Under the pieces are notes generated by a model that was not told the origin of the DNA, made no database searches, and saw only the letters and a program-made list of their open reading frames with translations. Position numbers and translations under genes: made by a program. Below are positions 1-5,575 of a DNA stretch of 5,612 nt, one piece after another. The DNA is taken from positions 1-5,612 of the forward strand of contig FR888463.1 of assembly GCA_000432155.1 (NCBI GenBank), in the 5' to 3' direction. Origin of the DNA: Eubacterium sp. CAG:274 (GTDB taxonomy: Bacteria > Bacillota > Clostridia > Lachnospirales > CAG-274). Each line of letters opens with the position of its first letter. Position 1 is the first letter of the stretch.

Positions 1-6
1 TTAGGT

Positions 7-130
7 TAAGCCTTTTTAAAGGCTTATGGGGTCAAGGGGCAACGCCCATTGTGTGGACAAAGCCCACATAAAAAAAAGAAAAAAACTAAGGGTCAGAATA
101 CATTAGCCTCGCTAATGTATGACTTGACCC
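7..130. repeat. Cluster of four intergenic hairpins, possible repeat element
   Basis: Four inverted repeats lie almost end to end. Positions 7-15 pair perfectly with 18-26 (TAAGCCTTT/AAAGGCTTA). Positions 33-40 pair with 44-51 around an AAC loop, with one mismatch. Positions 52-56 pair with 64-68 (TGTGG/CCACA). Positions 98-107 pair with 111-120 (ATACATTAGC/GCTAATGTAT) around a CTC loop, and beyond a small internal loop 90-95 pairs with 125-130 (GGGTCA/TGACCC). GGGTCAA at 29-35 is also a perfect inverted match to TTGACCC at 124-130, so the block 29-130 has 7-base inverted ends. No open reading frame is evident. Packed hairpins of this kind are typical of small non-coding intergenic repeats, but a second copy cannot be seen in this window, so repeat status is an inference. 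Confidence 0.5.
71..130 (-). terminator. Possible second minus-strand terminator
   Basis: Read on the minus strand, the long hairpin 130-90 (outer stem GGGTCA/TGACCC, inner 10-bp stem, 3-base loop) is followed after four bases by a T-tract (85-79), one C, then a second T-tract (77-71). This has the layout of an intrinsic terminator and could back up the one directly after the yigZ-family gene. The internal loop and the four-base gap before the T-tract make it less typical than the others here, and it may instead be part of the repeat element. Confidence 0.35.
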
Positions 131-212
131 GTACTTTCTCGAATACCTAAACATCATCGACACCCTAAATCCTAAATCCACACCCCCACCCAACACCTAA
201 ATTTTTTCGCAC
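131..212. other. Non-coding spacer with C/A-rich, G-free tract
   Basis: No gene or promoter is evident. The plus strand has no G from 160 to 208. The hexamer CCTAAA occurs four times, at 146-151, 164-169, 171-176 and 196-201, with irregular spacing. Function is unknown; it may be degenerate low-complexity sequence between a gene end and the upstream hairpin cluster. Confidence 0.5.
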
Positions 213-245
213 AAAAAAAGGCCCATTCCCTTAGGAATGAGCCTT
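213..245 (-). terminator. Intrinsic terminator of the DUF5711-CvpA-YigZ operon
   Basis: On the minus strand a 12-position stem (245-234 with 229-218, AAGGCTCATTCC/GGAATGGGCCTT, one A-C mismatch) closes a 4-base loop and runs into a seven-base T-tract (219-213). It begins 12 bases after the stop codon of the yigZ-family gene and is the expected end of the three-gene transcript. Confidence 0.92.
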
Positions 246-257
246 AAAATGTTTTAC

Positions 258-893
258 CTATTCAATTACTTTATCCAAATATTCTTCTTCTCCCACAACA
301 ATTTCAGCCTTGTCTGATGTGAGATTGACAATACTCTTTACAAAACCCTCTACATTGTTGCTTTCTACTAGAATTATAAATTCCACATTATCTGTGTAAA
401 TTGTATCCTTTATAATATTTCCAGTATTTAAAGCCTCGTACTGTACCTTGCCTGACATATTGTAGTCAGTTTTAACATGAACAGCCTTGTACAATGTTCT
501 TTCTATAAGTCCAGCAGCAGCTAAACCCTCTTTGGCACTTTGACCATAAGCCCTTACAAGACCACCTGTGCCAAGTAATGTACCACCAAAATAACGGGTT
601 ACAACAATGAGAACATCGTGAATATCTCTGCCTCTTATAACATCTAAAACAGGCATACCTGCTGTACCACTAGGTTCTCCGTCATCGCTGTATCTCTGTA
701 ACTGCTTTTCATTACCTACCTGAAAAGCAAATACATTGTGTCTGGCATCATAGTATTTTTTTCTGAACTTTTCGATTTCTGCCATAGCCTCCTCCTCTGA
801 ATGAACAGGAACTACATTGGCAATAAATCTTGACTTTTTTTCTACTACTTCAGCCTGACCTGTGCCTTTTATTGTTACATATTTTTCAAGCAT
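258..893 (-). CDS. yigZ: YigZ/IMPACT (UPF0029) family protein
   Basis: This 211-residue cytosolic protein has the full length and domain order of the bacterial YigZ family (YvyE in Bacillus). The N-terminal UPF0029/IMPACT domain (about residues 15-125) carries SRFIA (21-25), RHNVFAF (51-57), RYSDDGEPSGTAGMP (67-81) and the glycine-rich VTRYFGGTLLGTGGL (98-112). The C-terminal part (about 135-205) fits the DUF1949 ferredoxin-like domain found in this family. Eukaryotic IMPACT regulates the kinase GCN2 by binding GCN1; the bacterial proteins have no settled biochemical role, although a link to translation or RNA binding has been proposed. The ATG start is supported by AGGAG at 899-903 with a 5-base spacer. 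It is the last gene of the operon, 16 bases after the CvpA-family stop codon, followed by a strong terminator. The family call is secure; the function is not. Confidence 0.96.
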   Translation of the reverse strand: MLEKYVTIKGTGQAEVVEKKSRFIANVVPVHSEEEAMAEIEKFRKKYYDARHNVFAFQVGNEKQLQRYSDDGEPSGTAGMPVLDVIRGRDIHDVLIVVTRYFGGTLLGTGGLVRAYGQSAKEGLAAAGLIERTLYKAVHVKTDYNMSGKVQYEALNTGNIIKDTIYTDNVEFIILVESNNVEGFVKSIVNLTSDKAEIVVGEEEYLDKVIE

Positions 894-909
894 ACTTTCT
901 CCTAAAATT

Positions 910-1632
910 CTATCTCATAAATAAGTTGTTTTTAATAATGTTCCAAATTAAGTTGTTGTCATAAAGGTATTTACCTAGATATGATGTAGCTATTTTGTCA
1001 TTTAAAACGCTGAAAAAGTCGTTAGTAATGAATATGTTCATTACTGTAAATATTACCCATACAAAAACTACACCACCTACAATACCTAAAGCACCACCGG
1101 CAATGGCATTAAAAGTGCTTATAATTGGGAGCTTTGATATAAACCTACCTAACTTCATAATAGTTCTGAGAACAAAAGAAAATATAAAATAAACTATAAT
1201 ACCAACGCAAATGTTTAAAATAATGTTTGCAATATATCTTGAAATATAGTCAGCAACACCATTTTGAACATTTAATAAGCCATGTACAACAGAATTGTTG
1301 TTGTCTAAAAGCATAGTCTTAATAGGTTGTGGCACAGAAAGGCTGTTGATAGCATCTATCTGCTGTTGTTGTGTAGATGATGCCACATTTTGAAGATTAA
1401 GACTTTTCTTAACCACATTACTTACCATATCAAAAATAGGTGTAGTTCTCATAAGAGTTGTAATAAACGGATAAATAATATAAGAACCACCTATTGAAAT
1501 CAATTTATAACAGCCTCTGAGGGCAAAGATTATAAAACCTTTCTTTGCCCCATGAGCCATAAAGTATATAATTATAAGTAAAATAATAAGGTCTACAGGA
1601 TTTTGTATTAATCCCATTATATAATCACTCAA
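910..1632 (-). CDS. CvpA-family integral membrane protein
   Basis: This 240-residue hydrophobic protein has four likely membrane segments, at about residues 12-26, 35-60, 131-158 and 170-202. The first is followed by AHGAKKGF (26-33), the short Gly-containing turn typical of the CvpA (colicin V production) family. Between segments two and three is a polar loop (about 61-130) with a QQQQ run (88-91) and several Asn and Gln residues; it is longer than in the compact Escherichia coli CvpA. The family is widespread in the inner membrane and is linked to colicin V export and envelope-stress tolerance in proteobacteria; its role in Clostridia is not established. The start is TTG, placed 8 bases after AGGAG; the first in-frame ATG (codon 6) is too far from that site. 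The gene begins 11 bases after the DUF5711-like stop codon. The upstream gene probably encodes a membrane partner, but that is inference. Confidence 0.88.
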   Translation of the reverse strand: MSDYIMGLIQNPVDLIILLIIIYFMAHGAKKGFIIFALRGCYKLISIGGSYIIYPFITTLMRTTPIFDMVSNVVKKSLNLQNVASSTQQQQIDAINSLSVPQPIKTMLLDNNNSVVHGLLNVQNGVADYISRYIANIILNICVGIIVYFIFSFVLRTIMKLGRFISKLPIISTFNAIAGGALGIVGGVVFVWVIFTVMNIFITNDFFSVLNDKIATSYLGKYLYDNNLIWNIIKNNLFMR

Positions 1633-1640
1633 TTATCTCT

Positions 1641-1645
1641 CTCCT
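1641..1645 (-). promoter_or_regulatory. Ribosome binding site that fixes the TTG start of the CvpA gene
   Basis: AGGAG (minus strand, 1645-1641) overlaps the TAG stop codon of the upstream gene (1646-1644) and sits 8 bases before the TTG at 1632-1630. No ATG lies at a suitable distance. The overlap of stop codon and binding site suggests translational coupling between the two membrane-protein genes. Confidence 0.8.
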
Positions 1646-3233
1646 AACTTGCTGATGTAGTCTGAGCGGTTGTAGTAGATGCTGTAGTAGTTTCTACTGA
1701 TGTATCTTCGCCGTTAGGGTCCAAAGCCTCGTTATCCTCTACCATATTAGCACCCTTTTTAACGCTGAAAAGTTGCATTTTGTTAGCTGTAGCAAGTATA
1801 ACTCTGTCTGTTGAATCAAATAACTGCATGCTGTTTACAGTCTGTAATGCTCTGTATTCCCAAAGGTGCTTGCCTCTTACATCCATAGCATCAAATACTT
1901 TACCCATAGCAACTATTGTACTTTCCATATTAGAATACATAGCTGTAATAGTTTCATCAAATTTAGCAGAACCTATTTCGTTGCCTCTCATATTGTACCA
2001 ATGTACAGTATTTACATTATCACTATTGTCAGTAATTGTCTTTGTACTGCCGTAGGCAACTGCAATATATTTATTGTCTACTATGTTGAAAGCTGAAACA
2101 TAGTTTGGATATTCAATCTTCCAATTTTCTTTGTAATTTTCCTTGTTTGTAATTCTACCACCAATGCTGTAAAGTTTAGAATCTGTTGACACAATACAGC
2201 TGTTGTCTGGCATAAAGTGAACAATGGCAGCCACTTCGCTATCCATTTCAACGCCAGAGAAAATAGCATCAGAATTATCTGTAGTCTTAGCATCTTCTGT
2301 ATTTACAAAGTAGAAGTTTACCTTTGACTTAATCTTTATTCTTGAAATATTTATAAAGCTAATACCAATTATTCTACCGTCATCAGAAATATCAATAGCT
2401 GCTGGAAGTCCGTCTTTTGCTACATAACTACCCTTAAATGCAACCTTTCCGTCTGGAGAATAACAAAATGCTGTATAATCACTTTCCCCTGAACTTTGGC
2501 ACATAACAACACTATAGCCTAAAGGATTAATAGCAAAAGTAGTTATAACACCCTCTGTATTTACTGTATAAGCCTTGCCTTTAAGGTTGTATACATTCAT
2601 AGTTTTAGCACCTTTATCAGCAACAGCTGTATATTCGCCATCACTTAACATAACAGGTGTTGTCATAGAGAATGTATCTGTCCATACAGTATTGCCTTTT
2701 TTGTCAAGTAAAGACATACCGTCTTTAGAACTAAAGAAAATACTGTTGTTACAGCTATAGAATTGAGCCTGTGAACTCATACTATATTCCTGTGAAAAAG
2801 ATGCCTGTGACTCGCCTATTTTGATATTGCCACTATTTACAGCAACAAATATACCAACTGCTACAATAGCAAGAACAGCCACAGCTATGACAACAGCCTT
2901 TAAACTTCCTGTAAAACCAGAAATATAGTTTAATGTACTACTGTATATACTTCTCTTTTTCTTCTTTGCAGATTTTTCTTTCATTTCCTCTGGCTCTTTT
3001 CCTTCTTCTGTATCCTCAGTATCTTCGGTACTTTCAGCCTTTCCCCCCTGTTCTTCTGTTTCCTCTATGTCATTTTTTAAATCTTCTATTTCTTCTATTT
3101 TTTCTGAATTTTCTTCACTATCATCTAAGAACTCGTCTTGGGTTTTCTCCATAATTCTTTCCCAAAGCTGTTCGTTATTTTCTGCTATACCAGAATTTTT
3201 ATTATTTTCAGTTGTGTTTTTATTCTCAGCCAT
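1644..3233 (-). CDS. DUF5711-like membrane-anchored propeller-type protein
   Basis: This 529-residue protein has three parts. Residues 1-95 form a hydrophilic tail, strongly Glu/Asp-rich at about 29-86 and ending in a basic KKKKR cluster (90-94). Residues 113-132 form one Ala/Val/Ile-rich membrane helix. Residues from about 140 to 500 form a beta-rich domain with recurring blade-like turns (DKKGNTVWTD 177-186, NLKGK 216-220, SPDGKVAFKG 259-268, NMRGNEI 414-420, DVRGKHLWEY 451-460), resembling WD40 or PQQ-like propellers. A Thr/Ser-rich tail (about 511-529) follows. The basic cluster before the helix predicts a cytoplasmic N terminus and an extracytoplasmic propeller. The layout matches what is annotated as DUF5711 in Clostridia; that name is from recall. 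The ATG has AGGAGGG upstream (3238-3244) with a 4-base spacer. As first gene of the operon, next to a CvpA-family gene, it probably acts at the envelope. No catalytic residues are evident and the ligand is unknown. Confidence 0.8.
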   Translation of the reverse strand: MAENKNTTENNKNSGIAENNEQLWERIMEKTQDEFLDDSEENSEKIEEIEDLKNDIEETEEQGGKAESTEDTEDTEEGKEPEEMKEKSAKKKKRSIYSSTLNYISGFTGSLKAVVIAVAVLAIVAVGIFVAVNSGNIKIGESQASFSQEYSMSSQAQFYSCNNSIFFSSKDGMSLLDKKGNTVWTDTFSMTTPVMLSDGEYTAVADKGAKTMNVYNLKGKAYTVNTEGVITTFAINPLGYSVVMCQSSGESDYTAFCYSPDGKVAFKGSYVAKDGLPAAIDISDDGRIIGISFINISRIKIKSKVNFYFVNTEDAKTTDNSDAIFSGVEMDSEVAAIVHFMPDNSCIVSTDSKLYSIGGRITNKENYKENWKIEYPNYVSAFNIVDNKYIAVAYGSTKTITDNSDNVNTVHWYNMRGNEIGSAKFDETITAMYSNMESTIVAMGKVFDAMDVRGKHLWEYRALQTVNSMQLFDSTDRVILATANKMQLFSVKKGANMVEDNEALDPNGEDTSVETTTASTTTAQTTSAS

Positions 3234-3258
3234 AACACCCTCCTGTTTTTACCACATA

Positions 3259-3287
3259 ATAATACTATAAAACAGCCAAAAAATCAA
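3259..3287 (-). promoter_or_regulatory. Sigma-A-type promoter of the three-gene operon
   Basis: On the minus strand TTGATT (3287-3282) is separated by 17 bases from TATTAT (3264-3259). This predicts a start near 3252 and a 5' leader of about 19 bases, too short for a riboswitch. An A/T-rich stretch upstream (about 3300-3335) could act as an UP element. It lies between the reductase terminator and the DUF5711-like gene, so the operon is transcribed independently of the reductase. Confidence 0.75.
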
Positions 3288-3333
3288 TGTTTCTAAGCTC
3301 TATTTGATTAATTAATTATCTTCGTTAATTTAT

Positions 3334-3378
3334 AAAAAAAGCTGATGTTATCCCTATGTAGAAATAACATCAGCTTTT
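3334..3378 (-). terminator. Intrinsic terminator after the nitrite/sulfite reductase
   Basis: Positions 3337-3351 pair perfectly with 3364-3378 (core AGCTGATGTTA/TAACATCAGCT) around a 12-base loop. On the minus strand the stem leads into a T-tract (3340-3334). It starts 10 bases after the reductase stop codon. Four T residues follow the stem on the plus strand too, so weak bidirectional activity is possible, though no plus-strand gene needs it. Confidence 0.93.
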
Positions 3379-3388
3379 AAGAAATATT

Positions 3389-4933
3389 TTATTTAACAAA
3401 CTTTTCTGCTATTTTATCAATTTTATTTTCTTCATCATTCCAAGAATTAAAGTCCTTGCCACTATTTTCAACAGTATGACCTAACTCTACAATAAATTCA
3501 GGAATATCAGATGCTAAAATAGTACCAACTTCGTGGCCAAAAATCTCTTTTCCCTGTATATCACAACCATTTACATAGAGTATAAAAGCTGGCTGTGGCT
3601 TACCGTCTACAGACTTTACAGCACCTCTGAAACCTAAAGCACCAATTTGATGTGTACCACAAGAAGATGGGCAACCGGAAATATGAATTTGTGGAAGTGC
3701 ATTTTCCTTTATGTTTGCCTTTTTAACAGCATCAACACAAGCTCTTAAAAGACTTTGAGAATCTCTAAGACCTACCTGACAAATGCTTGCACCAATACAG
3801 CTTACAGATGTTTCAAATACATTTTTGGCAGTATTTTCATCAGTAATAGCTAAAACTTCCTTTGCCTCATTACCAGTAAGGTTTATAATATAAGCACTTT
3901 CATCAGGAGATAATCTCAGTTCAGCACCTTCAACACTCTGTATATAGTCATTTAACTTGCAAAATACTTCTGCATTAGGCTGACCACCTATTGGGTGCCA
4001 CATAACTGTATAAAGTCCCTCTTGTTTTTGAGGAATTACTCCAAAACCCTCTGCTGTAGTGCCATTACCCTTTTTACTAAATTCCAAAGACTGTGGCTTA
4101 ATGTTTAAATCTTCTCCAGATGCAAAAACTTCTTGAAGTTTTTCATTATAGGCTTTTGCATAGTTTTCAGCACCACCTAAAGCCTCTTGCATATAACGAG
4201 TTCTTGCCTTACCTCTGTTTTCATAATTTCCATAGGTACGGAAAGTCAACCACATAGCTTTAATATAGAACAATATTTTATTAGGCTCTACATTTTCAGC
4301 TACTTTAACGCCCATTTTATAGTTGTTGCCAAGACCACCGGCACTATATACATCAAATTTTCCATTTTCATTGGCTACAAAACCTAAATCTCTGAATGTT
4401 GCGTGAGTAAAATTCTTTGGAGAATTAGAAAAACAAACCTTTAATTTTCTAGGCATTTTTTCAGCCTTTATAAAATTCATAAGGTATTCTCCTGCAATTT
4501 CTGCGTAAGGCAATACATTAAAATATTCCCCTTGTTCAACACCAGAAAGAGGTGGGCACATTATATTACGAGGAAAATCTCCACCACCACCCATAGTTAC
4601 AATATTATGTGAAAGTGCATTTTCCATAACAGGATAGAGAACTTCCGGCTGTAAATCGTGTAGCTGTATTGTCTGACAAGTAGTAAAATGTAAATGATTA
4701 ATATTGTGTTTTCTTATGGAATCTGTAACAAAAGCCATTTTTTCTTTTGTTACTCGACCTGCTGTCATACGAAGACGGAGCATACTGGCTTTGCCACCCT
4801 TTTGAGCATAACTACCATAAAAACCTGAAAATCCTTTGTACTGATTTTTAGGAACTTCTCCTCTGTAAAAAGCATCTGTTTTTTCTTTAAAAGCTGGTAA
4901 ATCCTGTTTCCATGACTCTGGATTTATGTTCAT
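3389..4933 (-). CDS. Ferredoxin-type nitrite/sulfite reductase (siroheme, 4Fe-4S)
   Basis: This 514-residue enzyme belongs to the siroheme/[4Fe-4S] reductases that carry out six-electron reduction of nitrite to ammonia or sulfite to sulfide. Ferredoxin-like half-domains appear at about 45-110 and 290-365, each followed by a nitrite/sulfite reductase domain. The cluster ligands are visible as C-X5-C (C379, C385) and C-X3-C (C421, C425, in SGCPSSCG). R53/R55, R122 (FPRNIMC), K163 and K165 (PRKLK) match the positions of the anion- and siroheme-binding Arg/Lys residues of E. coli CysI. C86 in TTCQ replaces an Arg common in the family. There is no signal peptide, so it is cytoplasmic. No flavoprotein partner, siroheme synthesis or sulfate-activation gene is adjacent, and ferredoxin is the likely donor. 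The ATG has AGGAGGA (4941-4947) with a 7-base spacer. It is transcribed alone. Whether sulfite or nitrite is the natural substrate cannot be decided from sequence. Confidence 0.93.
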   Translation of the reverse strand: MNINPESWKQDLPAFKEKTDAFYRGEVPKNQYKGFSGFYGSYAQKGGKASMLRLRMTAGRVTKEKMAFVTDSIRKHNINHLHFTTCQTIQLHDLQPEVLYPVMENALSHNIVTMGGGGDFPRNIMCPPLSGVEQGEYFNVLPYAEIAGEYLMNFIKAEKMPRKLKVCFSNSPKNFTHATFRDLGFVANENGKFDVYSAGGLGNNYKMGVKVAENVEPNKILFYIKAMWLTFRTYGNYENRGKARTRYMQEALGGAENYAKAYNEKLQEVFASGEDLNIKPQSLEFSKKGNGTTAEGFGVIPQKQEGLYTVMWHPIGGQPNAEVFCKLNDYIQSVEGAELRLSPDESAYIINLTGNEAKEVLAITDENTAKNVFETSVSCIGASICQVGLRDSQSLLRACVDAVKKANIKENALPQIHISGCPSSCGTHQIGALGFRGAVKSVDGKPQPAFILYVNGCDIQGKEIFGHEVGTILASDIPEFIVELGHTVENSGKDFNSWNDEENKIDKIAEKFVK

Positions 4934-4965
4934 TACTCTGTCCTCCTAGTTTTGTTGTTGTATTT

Positions 4966-4995
4966 ATTATATATAATCCCTGTAAAAGCTGTCAA
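4966..4995 (-). promoter_or_regulatory. Consensus sigma-A promoter of the reductase gene
   Basis: On the minus strand a perfect TTGACA (4995-4990) and a perfect TATAAT (4971-4966) are separated by 18 bases. The predicted start near 4959 gives a leader of about 26 bases, with no room for a riboswitch or T-box. No clear operator palindrome was seen around it. Both hexamers match consensus, so basal expression may be strong unless a repressor acts. Confidence 0.85.
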
Positions 4996-5035
4996 CTGAA
5001 AAGGCATTTGTTGATAATTATTTTTATATACAACG

Positions 5036-5067
5036 AAAAAGAGTGAAAGCATTTATACTTCCACTCT
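5036..5067 (-). terminator. Intrinsic terminator of the Asn-Glu-Cys tRNA unit
   Basis: Positions 5041-5049 pair with 5058-5066 (GAGTG/CACTC plus AAG/CTT around one A-C mismatch) with an 8-base loop. On the minus strand the stem is followed by five T residues (5040-5036). It begins 11 bases after the tRNA-Cys 3' end and separates the tRNA unit from the reductase promoter about 40 bases further on. Confidence 0.8.
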
Positions 5068-5077
5068 CTTCTCTTTA

Positions 5078-5149
5078 AGGCGACATCCAGATTTGAACTG
5101 GAGATCAAGGAGTTGCAGTCCTCTGCCTTAGCCACTTGGCTATGTCGCC
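5078..5149 (-). tRNA. tRNA-Cys (GCA)
   Basis: The 72-base cloverleaf has a perfect acceptor stem (GGCGACA/TGTCGCC), a T arm with TTCAAAT loop (CCAG/CTGG stem core) and the anticodon loop CTGCAAC, giving anticodon GCA (5116-5114). The discriminator is U, the identity base for tRNA-Cys. CCA is not encoded (TAA follows). It is the last tRNA of its unit, 34 bases after tRNA-Glu and just before the terminator. Confidence 0.96.
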
Positions 5150-5183
5150 ATATTAAATTTTCTCCCTTTTGAAACAGAGATGA

Positions 5184-5255
5184 TGACCCGTAGGAGAATC
5201 GAACTCCTGTTTCAGCCGTGAGAGGGCCGCGTCTTAGCCGCTTGACCAACGGGCC
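5184..5255 (-). tRNA. tRNA-Glu (CTC)
   Basis: The 72-base cloverleaf has acceptor GGCCCGT/ACGGGTC, with the G2-U71 wobble seen in bacterial tRNA-Glu, and a T loop TTCGATT. The anticodon loop CTCTCAC gives anticodon CTC (5222-5220), reading GAG. The discriminator is A and CCA is not encoded (TCA follows). It starts only 4 bases after tRNA-Asn, so the two must be processed from one precursor. CTC is a minor isoacceptor; a TTC version that reads both Glu codons is expected elsewhere in the genome. Confidence 0.95.
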
Positions 5256-5259
5256 GGAG

Positions 5260-5331
5260 CTCCCCGAGTAGGATTCGAACCTACGACCCTCCGGTTAACA
5301 GCCGGATGCTCTACCGCTGAGCTATCGAGGA
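5260..5331 (-). tRNA. tRNA-Asn (GTT)
   Basis: The 72-base cloverleaf has acceptor TCCTCGA/TCGGGGA (one T-G wobble), D-arm AGCTCAGCGGTAGAGC, anticodon stem TCCGG/CCGGA and loop CTGTTAA, giving anticodon GTT (5299-5297). The T arm is GTAGG-TTCGAAT-CCTAC. The discriminator is G and CCA is not encoded (CTC follows). It closely resembles firmicute tRNA-Asn and is the first tRNA of the three-tRNA unit. Confidence 0.96.
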
Positions 5332-5347
5332 TTATCAAGCAATAATA

Positions 5348-5376
5348 ATTTTACCACAGCTTATTGATAATGTCAA
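5348..5376 (-). promoter_or_regulatory. Promoter of the Asn-Glu-Cys tRNA unit
   Basis: On the minus strand TTGACA (5376-5371, perfect) is separated by 17 bases from TAAAAT (5353-5348). The predicted start near 5341 lies about 10 bases before the tRNA-Asn 5' end. The element follows directly after the tRNA-Leu terminator, so the two tRNA groups are separate transcription units. Confidence 0.87.
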
Positions 5377-5422
5377 GAAATTTTTAACATTTTCATATCA
5401 AAAACCTTTCGACACATTAGGC

Positions 5423-5460
5423 AAAAAAAAGAACCCCGATAGTCTACCGAAGCCCTTTTT
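5423..5460 (-). terminator. Intrinsic terminator after tRNA-Leu, rich in G-U pairs
   Basis: On the minus strand GGGCTTCGGT (5455-5446) pairs with ATCGGGGTTC (5440-5431) around a 5-base loop, followed by eight T residues (5430-5423). As RNA the 10-bp stem has five G-U wobbles, and flanking A and U runs can extend it. It starts 4 to 9 bases after the tRNA-Leu 3' end. Confidence 0.85.
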
Positions 5461-5464
5461 CAAA

Positions 5465-5550
5465 TGCCCGAGACCGGAATCGAACCGGTACGGGATTTAA
5501 CTCCCGCAGGATTTTAAGTCCTGTGCGTCTGCCAGTTCCGCCACTCGGGC
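5465..5550 (-). tRNA. tRNA-Leu (TAA)
   Basis: The 86-base class II tRNA has a perfect acceptor stem (GCCCGAG/CTCGGGC), anticodon loop CTTAAAA with anticodon TAA (5516-5514), a long variable arm with a GCGGGAG/TCCCGT-type stem, and a T arm ACCGG-TTCGATT-CCGGT. The discriminator is A, as expected for Leu. CCA is not encoded (TTT follows). It is separated from the preceding tRNA by 25 bases and followed at once by a terminator. Confidence 0.96.
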
Positions 5551-5575
5551 ATACCTGTCATAAAGACAGATAAAA

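Noticed and set aside
7..26. Perfect 9-bp inverted repeat considered as an intrinsic terminator
   Set aside because: Neither strand has a T-tract after the stem within the window: the plus strand continues TGGGG and the minus strand continues ACCTAA.
146..201. CCTAAA repeats considered as a CRISPR array or telomere-like repeat
   Set aside because: The units are only six bases with irregular spacing, there are no 25-40-base repeats or spacers, and a bacterial chromosome locus needs no telomere repeat.
995..1192. Plus-strand open reading frame of 65 codons
   Set aside because: It is antisense to the CvpA-family gene, shows no family resemblance and lacks its own promoter; it mirrors hydrophobic codons of the real gene.
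1780..3270. Several overlapping plus- and minus-strand open reading frames
   Set aside because: All lie inside or antisense to the DUF5711-like gene, with composition dictated by it. The Ser/Phe/Leu-rich ones near 2933-3270 are reverse readings of its Glu/Lys-rich tail.
4187..4387. Plus-strand open reading frame of 66 codons
   Set aside because: It is antisense to the reductase in a region with clear protein-family conservation on the other strand.
4934..4960. Riboswitch or T-box leader before the reductase
   Set aside because: The promoter is clear and predicts a leader of only about 26 bases, which cannot hold such an element.
4992..5249. Minus-strand open reading frame of 85 codons
   Set aside because: It runs through tRNA-Cys, most of tRNA-Glu and the terminator after them. 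It has no plausible protein family or ribosome binding site and is a by-product of the tRNA genes.
5551..5575. CTGTC/GACAG hairpin between the partial tRNA and tRNA-Leu, considered as a terminator
   Set aside because: The stem is only 5 bp (5555-5559 with 5565-5569) and no T-tract follows it on the minus strand. It is more likely a spacer or processing hairpin, or chance.
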